Source: Blattamonas nauphoetae
Taxonomy: Eukaryota > Preaxostyla > Oxymonadida
Assembly: GCA_033064195.1 (NCBI GenBank)
Contig: JARBJD010000020.1
Span: forward strand, 372,001-436,000
Length of the DNA: 64,000 nt
Direction: 5' to 3'
In this document: in pieces, positions 57,319 through 64,000 of the stretch
Numbering within the stretch: the first letter of the stretch is position 1
Layout of the letters: every line of letters starts with the position of its first letter
Notes under the pieces: generated by a model
Seen by the model: only the letters and a program-made list of their open reading frames with translations
The model's database searches: none
Told to the model about the DNA's origin: nothing
Made by a program: the position numbers and the translations under genes

Positions 57319-57741
57319 TTATTCTGCGATTTCTTCGTCGCCCTTTCCTTTCTTGACAAGGCTGGAGTGGATGTTGGGAAGAACACCTCCTGCTGGGATG
57401 GTAACATGACCAAGCAGTTTGCTGAGCTCCTCATCGTTGCGGACAGCGAGGAGAACGTGGCGGGGGACAATTCTTGCCTTCTTGTGCTCCTTGGCAGCGT
57501 TTCCAGCGAGCTCGAGGATTTCGGCTGTGAGGTATTCGAGCACAGCAGCCAGGTAGATTGGAGCACCTGATCCGATACGCTCGCAGTAGTTGCCCTTGTG
57601 TAGGTGACGGTGGATACGACCAACTGGGAACTGCAGTCCAGCGCGATCTGAACGGGAGCGTGTCTTCTTGTCTCCGGTCTTCACAGTCTTCTTGGCGACT
57701 TCAACGCGTTTAACTTCTTTCTTTTCAGCTTTTGGTGCCAT
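57319..57741 (-). CDS. Histone H2A, 140 aa
   Basis: Begins [18 protein letters not shown] and carries the full H2A fold: [52 protein letters not shown]. It pairs with H2B in the nucleosome. The N-terminus is Lys-rich and longer than usual. The core is canonical, but [11 protein letters not shown] after PA is closer to H2A.Z. There is no C-terminal SQ motif, so it is not an H2A.X type. The frame is open upstream for 40 codons; the start chosen gives a normal H2A length. It is convergent with the protease-like gene, 223 bp apart. Confidence 0.95.
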   Translation of the reverse strand: MAPKAEKKEVKRVEVAKKTVKTGDKKTRSRSDRAGLQFPVGRIHRHLHKGNYCERIGSGAPIYLAAVLEYLTAEILELAGNAAKEHKKARIVPRHVLLAVRNDEELSKLLGHVTIPAGGVLPNIHSSLVKKGKGDEEIAE

Positions 57742-57936
57742 TTTAGATTTGTTAGATATAAAATCCAATACCTCAAGTGGTGAATCAACTTCCTTTAATC
57801 GGTCGAAATCACATATGGATGACTTACGTGTAAACCAAATTGACAAAGCATGGGTTCTCATGATCTATGTCATTTCATCGAAGATGGCGATAACCGACTA
57901 AGAAAAGGACGTTACTTGGTCTGTTAAGTGGATTGG

Positions 57937-57979
57937 ACACTGTCCAGTGTTGGACTGGACACTTGACCTCGATTGGACT
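57937..57979. promoter_or_regulatory. Hairpin and bipartite motif upstream of H2A
   Basis: ACACTG-TC-CAGTGT (57937-57950) is a perfect 6-bp inverted repeat, followed by TTGGACTGGACA, four bases, ACCTCGATTGGAC. It lies 196 to 238 bp upstream of the H2A start. A near copy of the bipartite part stands at 60407-60436 before another gene. A shared regulatory element is possible; a dispersed repeat is the alternative. Confidence 0.4.
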
Positions 57980-59141
57980 GTCATTTTTGATCTTGTTCAT
58001 TTCACCCTAAAGTCATCTTTTCGCTGAATTTCTCAAAGAATTGACGATAATAACACGAAAAAGGGTGAAATGGCTTGAATCGGAGTACATTCTGCGTTCA
58101 GTGAAGATCGGCTTGATCCACCCATGATTGGACACCATTGGACACCGTTGGACAAGTCGATGGCAGGTTTTTTCTGGGGTCTCCTCAATTAGTGCATCCC
58201 GTTTTTTGAGGTTTTGAAGAGTCGGCCAAATTGGACTGTCCATTCGACACCTATAAAGGGTCACAGTTCCAACCTTATCTCAATTACGGTTTGATATTTA
58301 CACGTATCTCTCATTTTTTTGATTCACATTAGACCTCATCTATTTCTCTGAGCACTGTGATGTCACTATCTACAAGCTGAACAGAAATAAGAATCAACTG
58401 AAATAAACCAATAAATCAGCACCTCATTCGGAGAACACCATACTCGAGAACTGAACAACCCGAGAAGCCCATCAGTACTCAACTCAACCACCGCCCAACA
58501 TCTCAAATTCAGCCTTAGTGCATCTCCATCAATTCTCAGTCAGCCATCTTCACCTCCACTGTCGTGATCGTCCAACTCCAGGACACAACTTGATTCAAGA
58601 TCTGTCTCTGTCTCCTATTCCATCGGATTCTGACTTCAAAACATGATTGATCAATCTGGCTCGCTGTCTCGCCCAAATCGATATGATCTCACCTAGTCAC
58701 AACTGTAACTCACGTCCTATTCCACTCGTCTCCAGCTCCGGGCTAATCTTTGTGGAATCCCGCAGTTTCTCGGGAATTGGATTGCGTTAGTATGGTGAAA
58801 GTGACATCGTGAAAATGGACACTGCCGATTGCTTCGAAACGACTCTCCGAAACTTGGATTGGGGTGCAGCTATCTGGTTCGGTTGGTACACTCCGAATCA
58901 CGGTGCTTGCATACCACAACATTGGGGTTGACTTCTTATGCCGAACTCAACTTGGATCAAGTGCCTGTTCAACGCAGCAACACCTCCTACAACTACGGAC
59001 ATGGCAGCATTATGCATGAAATGCCCATTGGCACAAATTCAAGAGTGCTTGATACCTAATTATTGGTGATTGACAAAAGATATCGAAACGACAGATCAAG
59101 ATGTGTATACCATGATCAGCGTCAAAGCCAGATAAAAACAT
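57980..59141. other. Intergenic or decayed region between H2A and the UVR-type pseudogene
   Basis: Nothing certain. It contains GGACACC-type direct repeats (58125-58155) and short plus-strand coding-like islands (58829-59059), perhaps the eroded 5' part of the gene at 59142. No RNA gene was seen. Confidence 0.4.
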
Positions 59142-60182
59142 GAAAAATCCTTCATACATGATGAATCAATTGAAAATCAACCTGAAGCCAAGTCTGCTAC
59201 TCCTCCGAAGCCCACCCAAATTGATGAGCATCCAGCGATTCCACATATCACGGACTATCCCCAACCAGCTGCCTCTAAACGATTTTTCTCGCCGATTATG
59301 TCCATTGTGACCAAAACTCCAATTCAAGTTGATATATCAAGTTCCGTTCATCCTCATACAGATCAACCACTCTCAATGTCTGTTATTCCCCTCAAAAAAC
59401 AATACATCAGAGACCAACAAATCCATTCATCTCCACTCTCTCTAACCTCACAATACACTCCTCTACGAATGCAAACACCCCCTGTTTAGCAGTCTGAAGT
59501 CCTCCTCTCAATCATGTCAACTTTGGGAACACACGTGCAGTCCCTCCAGAATCTCCTTTCTCGAAAGCAGCAATATGCCCAATCTGAGCAAGAAATCTCC
59601 ATGAAATACACAACACAAGGAGACTCCGCTGCAAAGGAGGAAAACTTCGACGAAGCAGATACACTGGCTGATGCGATTGAGCAGCTGATAGTACGACTGG
59701 CTGCCATGCAGGACTCCAAAACACAGATCCGGGAGGTGTTCCACACACTCAACCTGAAGAAGGCGATGCTGCCGACGAACAAACAAAAGGTGTGCGACAC
59801 TGCACAGGAGCAGCACTTCGCCGAGCAGAAACATTAGCGGCACCTGCTCACCGCGACCTTCTCGTTTCACAACGTTCTCTTCACGTTTGTTGAAGCTGAG
59901 TCAGCAATCCTTACCAAGAAACGCTCATTTCTCTCCACAGCCTCGCAGCAGCTCCAACACCACTTCCGCGAACAACTCAGAGTCTCAACAGCAGAGGAAG
60001 GGGCAGAAGACCCTCTGCATGCAGCCGAAGCTCTGGTGAAGACGAAGGAAGCCGGGCGGGACGAGATGATGCACCAGTCGGTTGCTTGTCGGAACCATCC
60101 ACCTGCCTGGACTGGATCAGGAGAAGAGGATTACTGTGACACCCCTCAGAAATCATGGGAGGAACAAAACGAATCGACATAA
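59142..60182 (+). pseudogene. Coiled-coil protein with UVR-like motif, frame broken only by two TAG codons
   Basis: One frame runs 346 codons to TAA (60180-60182) apart from TAG at 59487-59489 and 59835-59837. The first third is Pro/Ser/Gln-rich, as in disordered linkers. The rest is helical and includes AAKEENFDEADTLADAIEQL, like UVR (UvrB/UvrC-type) motifs found in eukaryotic coiled-coil proteins. Both TAGs would be CAG by one transition. Since TAG stops actin here, this is probably a young pseudogene; read-through is possible but unsupported. The 5' end is unclear, as the frame meets TAA at 59133. Confidence 0.5.
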
Positions 60183-60540
60183 CCAACGGAATAGCAAGAA
60201 GAATACAAGATCTCACATTGCCAGTTCAGGTTCTCACCAAGTTGTACACTTGAATATCTTTTTCTTTGAATTCGTTATATTTTAGCGCATTTCATGTACA
60301 CAACACGAAGAAGATCAGTTAACAATCCCACGGAGAAATTATGAACGGAGCCAATTAACCAAAATCATGGGTCAGATCTCTCATCGCCCAAATAGGAGAC
60401 TGGACATTGGACTGGACAATCCCACCTCGACTGGACACAGCTTAACAGGCCAAGACGTTACCTTCCATGAATCACGTTTATCTTTGATATCCTCCTTTCC
60501 TCTTCAATTGACTCGATCGTTCCATAAGTTCAGTGGATCC
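60183..60540. other. 5' flank of the tetraspan-like gene
   Basis: No gene. It contains TTGGACTGGACA, five bases, ACCTCGACTGGAC at 60407-60436, 105 bp before the start codon, matching the motif upstream of H2A. Confidence 0.45.
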
Positions 60541-61197
60541 ATGACGCAACTGGCACAAACGTTTAGTACACTCTCCTTAAGCAATGCGACACCTCACTGT
60601 CCAGCTGCTGGAACCAGCAATGCCTTTTCGATAATTTCGATTGTTGTGGCCGCTGTTGCCTTCATCTGGTTCATCCTTCAATTAATCAGCCCTGAACGGA
60701 AACTACTCCTTCCCAGTTTATAATTTTCTCTTAATAATAGTGTCTGGTTTTCAATGTTTATTTTAGTCAAGAAATGGTTCGTTGTTTTCCATGTTGCGGA
60801 GCATGCCCTCAACGTGGTCATTTTCATCTTCATCTGCATCAAAAATCCAGCAGGGAAAAACTGTTATCACTACTACAACGCTAATTATCTGTGGGTCCGA
60901 GTTCTGCTTGCCATCACAAGTGCTGTCTGTGCTGTCACCGGCATCCTCGTCCTTCTCCCCATCTACAGCACGATCCTTGTTTATCTCAACCTCCTTGCCA
61001 ATGGTGTTAACATGATCTTTCTTATGGTTCATCTTTTTGGATGCTACTGTTCTGGAAGCATGACGAGCCAATGGAATATTACCCAAAATGTAATCGCACT
61101 CGCTCTTCTCCCAACTCTTAATTTTCTTGCTCTCCTGATGATCAACTTCCAAATAGATATGCGTACAATTCGGACTAACATGTCAAACCGAAATTAA
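60541..61197 (+). CDS. Four- or five-span membrane protein, 201 aa, one intron
   Basis: Exon 1 is 60541-60715 and exon 2 is 60767-61197. The 51-bp intron begins GTTTAT and ends TTTTAG, and joins LLLP to IKKWFVVFHVAEH in one frame. Hydrophobic segments: SIISIVVAAVAFIWFILQLI, VVFHVAEHALNVVIFIFICI, a long LLAITSAVCAVTGILVLLPI to YLNLLANGVNMIFLMVHLFG pair, and VIALALLPTLNFLALLMINF. Loops are short, with two Cys in a small loop (GCYC). There is no leader. MARVEL-like or other tetraspan proteins are possible; no family assigned. Confidence 0.7.
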
Positions 61198-61574
61198 CAT
61201 CATTTGCCTTACTCTCAATCTCATTTCTCATTCTTCATCATTTGCCTCATATGGGTTTACTGTCGTGTGTCGAAACTTTTTTTCTGGAATTAATTCGACT
61301 CTTTGAACAGTTCCAAGATTTTATTGTCGGTAATTGTGGATAATTACACCTAAAATCAGTCCGATGTGAGAACAGCTTTCTTGTCCAACACTTGAAAATA
61401 TGTGAAAAATCTTTCCGAATCCGGCATAAAACACAGTTTTTTGCTTCAGAGTATTTGTGATATCTCAGAAAATTGAGAAAACTTGACCGAATGAAAATGG
61501 ATCAACCCACAAAATGTATTTTCTCATCTTCTTGAGATCGAACCGCATTTTTTTATATCACATACTTACTGAAA
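61198..61574. other. Intergenic region, nothing recognised
   Basis: AT-rich gap between two plus-strand genes; presumably the 3' end of one and the promoter of the other. No repeat or RNA gene noticed. Confidence 0.5.
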
Positions 61575-62720
61575 ATGTCATTCTTTGGTATGCCCCATGA
61601 CTTTCCAAATTCATCAAATATCTACCCATTCCTATCCTCTAATCACTTATTTTAATCAGGAAAAGGTTCTAAGAAAACACCCCAACCATCAATCGATGAA
61701 GTGACCGCAAATGTGTGTTTTGAAAATACTCCTCTCCATACCGATCACTTTTCTTGATTATATCCCTCTTTTACATTCAAATTATCCTTCGATGTGACCA
61801 AATTTGGTCTATTGCGTCATTTTGTACCGCACCATTTTTCCGCCTTCTCCACATCTTTTTCCTTACGTCATTTCTGTTATCAAAACCATTCATGTACCTC
61901 CTATTGATCATTTTCACTCATCCCTCCCATTTTTCCTCATAATTTCTGCTGGAATCTCTTCAGATGGATCAACGCGAGTCAGAGCTTGAGAATCAGATTG
62001 CCAACAAACAACAACAACTTGTAAAACTCCGCGATCAGATCAATCAAGCTCGGTCACCTGCACAGCAGGAGAGCTACAAGAAGCAGGCGCTTCAAGTCAT
62101 CAAGCAAAGGAAGATGTACGAACAGCAACTAATGAACATGAGGGTGTGCCCGAGTCAAGACATTATTGAGATGAGTGATTTTCAGAACTTAGGTTCCTTT
62201 TGCTTGCTGCTTTATTCATCTATGACTTGTCTCTCAATCTTCCATCATCTTTTTTGTTTTCTTCTGTTTCTTCGGCAGAATCAAAGTATGAGCATCCACC
62301 AAATGCAATATGCCACCGAAAATGTCAGGACAACCACCCAAACAGTTTGTTCTTCCACTCCTCTCACATGTCCATCCCATTCCTCTTCTAATCAAGTTCG
62401 GAGCAATGCAAACCGCCAACCGCGTCCTCGGAAAAGAAATGAAAAAGATGAACGTTAAGAAAATGGAAAAGATGATGGACAAAATGCAGGACATGATGGA
62501 GAAGAACGAGGATCTGATGGAATCAATCAATATGGTTTTCGACACATCTGATGTGTACGAAGACGAAGCTGAGTTGGATGCTGAGCTCAGTTTCCTTGCT
62601 GATGAACAACTACTTGGAATCAACACACCATCAGCGGAGATCTCTGTTCCTCAGACAGAGCCAGCTCAACCGCAGGCAAACGTTGACGCAGAGCTGGCCC
62701 AGCTAGGGCAACAGTTTTAA
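61575..62720 (+). CDS. VPS60: ESCRT-III subunit VPS60/CHMP5, 211 aa, five exons
   Basis: Exons 61575-61587, 61660-61712, 61964-62143, 62279-62344 and 62397-62720. All four introns (72, 251, 135 and 52 bp) are GT-AG and the frame closes. The protein starts MSFFGKGSKKTPQPSIDEVT, like the CHMP5 opening (LFGKAKPK...PPSL), then has the basic first helices (KQALQVIKQRKMYEQQL), the NVRTTTQTFGAMQTANRVLG segment and an acidic C-terminus. Length is close to human CHMP5 (219 aa). It takes part in membrane remodelling at endosomes, with LIP5/Vta1 and Vps4. The 13-bp first exon is easily missed. Confidence 0.88.
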
Positions 62721-62999
62721 GTGGCATTTCATGGGATGTTCTTAATTTTGGGTTTATTGTTCATGAAATTGAGTTGAATTGGAATGATGGAGCAGAATGC
62801 GATAGAAAGCCTCTACACTCTGTCCTCTGAAGGAATATCTTGAGAAGTTGTGGTTTCTTTCAGAATGGTTCTCCAGTGATGTGATTAACTCATAAGATGA
62901 TGATTTGTTGAGAAGATCCAACCCTTTAACAATTCCGTTCAACAGACTGGCCATCATTCTTCTCATTTTCTCACTTTTCACTGATTCATTTGGAATATA
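62721..62999. other. Short gap before the ASH-domain gene
   Basis: A minus-strand frame of 99 codons overlaps here but shows no family features. An upstream exon of the next gene may lie here. Confidence 0.35.
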
Positions 63000-64000
63000 A
63001 TGACCCACTATTCCATGTTTGAGGATCCTCTCTCTGAAGTGAACTGTGAACACCTGGCAAAATCGGAATTATCTTCACCATCAATGCTAGTGCGTCCTGC
63101 AAAACTATACTTCTTTTTTCAACATCTATCCATGCATGAGAAGCAGTTATTCACAGTACGATGTATTCAACGATCTCATATCCACGTTCTCATCGACATG
63201 CCAACAAAAGGAGATTTTACCATGTCAGAGAAAGCGAAGGTATTACAAAATGTGTTTTTTCATTTGTCTCCGACATTGTCAAAGCATTTCATGTGAATTT
63301 GTTTTGAATATATCTCATTTTCCGCCTCCTTCTCTCTTCAAAGTTTTCACTCCTCCCGAACGAAACATTCTCTTTCTATCCGATGTTCCATCCTCATGAT
63401 TATGAGGCATTCGAAGGAATATTTCAAATTCGAACTCAAGCTGAAGTATATCCTCCTCCATTCCAACCTCTCTCGTCATTCATTCTCCAGCTGATTGTAC
63501 TCCCTTTTGTTGTGTATCCGGCGTACACACTCCCTCTCTTTCCTCCAGTTTTTTCCTTTTCACGATGCAGTCAATCAACAACGTATATTTCTCAATTTCT
63601 TCATCGATTGTTTTTAATCCTCTCTTCTTCATCGCCTGTCGACCAAGTGCAACATCTCTCCTCCACTTTGAATCAATGCATGGTCTTGGATACTCATTCA
63701 CGATTGAAACACGTGATATGCACCCAGCCGTGACAATGTCTCAAACTTCTGGTTGGACGCTCTTATTTCTCACGTTATGACTTTTTTGAACAACGTAGGT
63801 GAAATTCCTCCATCTGGTGGACTTAATATCAAACTTACTTTCGACCCATCAGCGTCTGTCTCTTCCCAATCTCTCATCAATCAATTTGCGTTCTATAGGG
63901 CGTCTCTCCGTCATACAGTCTCTCTTGGGCGTGCATATATTCATGGTTTTGGAATCAAACCTCGTTCAATGGTGATCCAAGCTATTTTCGACGAAATCAT
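63000..64000 (+). CDS. ASH/MSP-type domain protein, 3' end outside window
   Basis: Proposed exons 63000-63239, 63344-63511, 63571-63751 and 63799-64000 (open). Introns of 104, 59 and 47 bp are GT-AG and keep one frame of about 263 codons. The product has two tandem beta-sandwich modules. The first runs from about MLVRPAKLYFFFQHLSMHEK to FEGIFQIRTQAE; the second from IVFNPLFFIACRPSATSLLH through YSFTIETRD and SGEIPPSGGLNIKLTFDPSA. The alternation fits MSP/ASH domains (as in VAP, Hydin, CEP192 and other ciliary or centrosomal proteins). In a flagellate a basal-body or axonemal role is plausible. Domain call by pattern only; upstream exons may exist. Confidence 0.5.

Noticed and set aside
57742-57861. 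40-codon N-terminal extension of H2A
   Set aside because: Open by chance; no H2A begins this way and MAPKAEKKE is a typical histone start.
59487-59837. Alternative genetic code with TAG as glutamine
   Set aside because: Actin ends at TAG right after its conserved C-terminus, and the small membrane-protein gene model also ends at TAG, so TAG is a stop here.

Overview
The window is nuclear DNA of a single-celled eukaryote. The best fit is an oxymonad/preaxostylan flagellate of the Blattamonas or Monocercomonoides type. The reasons are canonical actin and histone H2A, very short GT-AG introns (27 to 251 bp; every multi-exon model below closes its frame when they are removed), a standard stop code (actin ends in TAG, H2A and the protease in TAA), and several families I associate with that lineage: HEAT/ARM-like proteins, a Crinkler/RHS-type NTPase, and large beta-helix receptors with a kinase-like tail. 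The organism call is inference.

Layout. 0-11.2 kb is a gene block: a partial helical-repeat gene (+), a 1630-residue P-loop NTPase (-), actin (-) and a small membrane protein (-). 11.26-13.28 kb is a pogo/Tigger DNA transposon. From about 13.4 to 28.5 kb and again from about 35.8 to 54.5 kb lie two direct copies of one locus. Each encodes a very large surface receptor: signal peptide, cysteine/glycine-rich beta-helix, repeated Ig-like modules, one membrane span and a pseudokinase-like tail. Between the copies lie a helical-repeat gene (31.2-32.2 kb), a minisatellite and decayed receptor remnants.

Both receptor copies are split by transposons. Copy 1 holds a Tc1-like element (17.93-23.01 kb, TA duplication), itself split by a second DD34E element whose long inverted repeats are made of about 22-bp iterons. 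It also holds a 2.27-kb Mutator-like element with a 9-bp duplication. Removing the insertions on paper restores one open frame of about 2,077 codons. Copy 2 holds a 435-bp MITE, a composite insertion of about 8 kb with perfect 53-bp inverted ends that carries another receptor-gene copy, and a decayed insertion of about 2.6 kb. Two tracts (299 and 762 bp) look identical between the copies inside otherwise diverged sequence, which suggests gene conversion.

54.5-64 kb is again a gene block: an S41-protease-like type I membrane protein (+), histone H2A (-), a decayed coiled-coil/UVR-type gene, a tetraspan-like membrane protein (+), the ESCRT-III subunit VPS60/CHMP5 (+), and the start of an ASH/MSP-domain gene (+) that runs off the window. 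The genes do not form one pathway. The middle 40 kb is best read as a surface-receptor locus that grows by duplication, is homogenised by conversion and is repeatedly hit by DNA transposons. No rRNA, tRNA or CRISPR array was seen, and no certain virus-like element.
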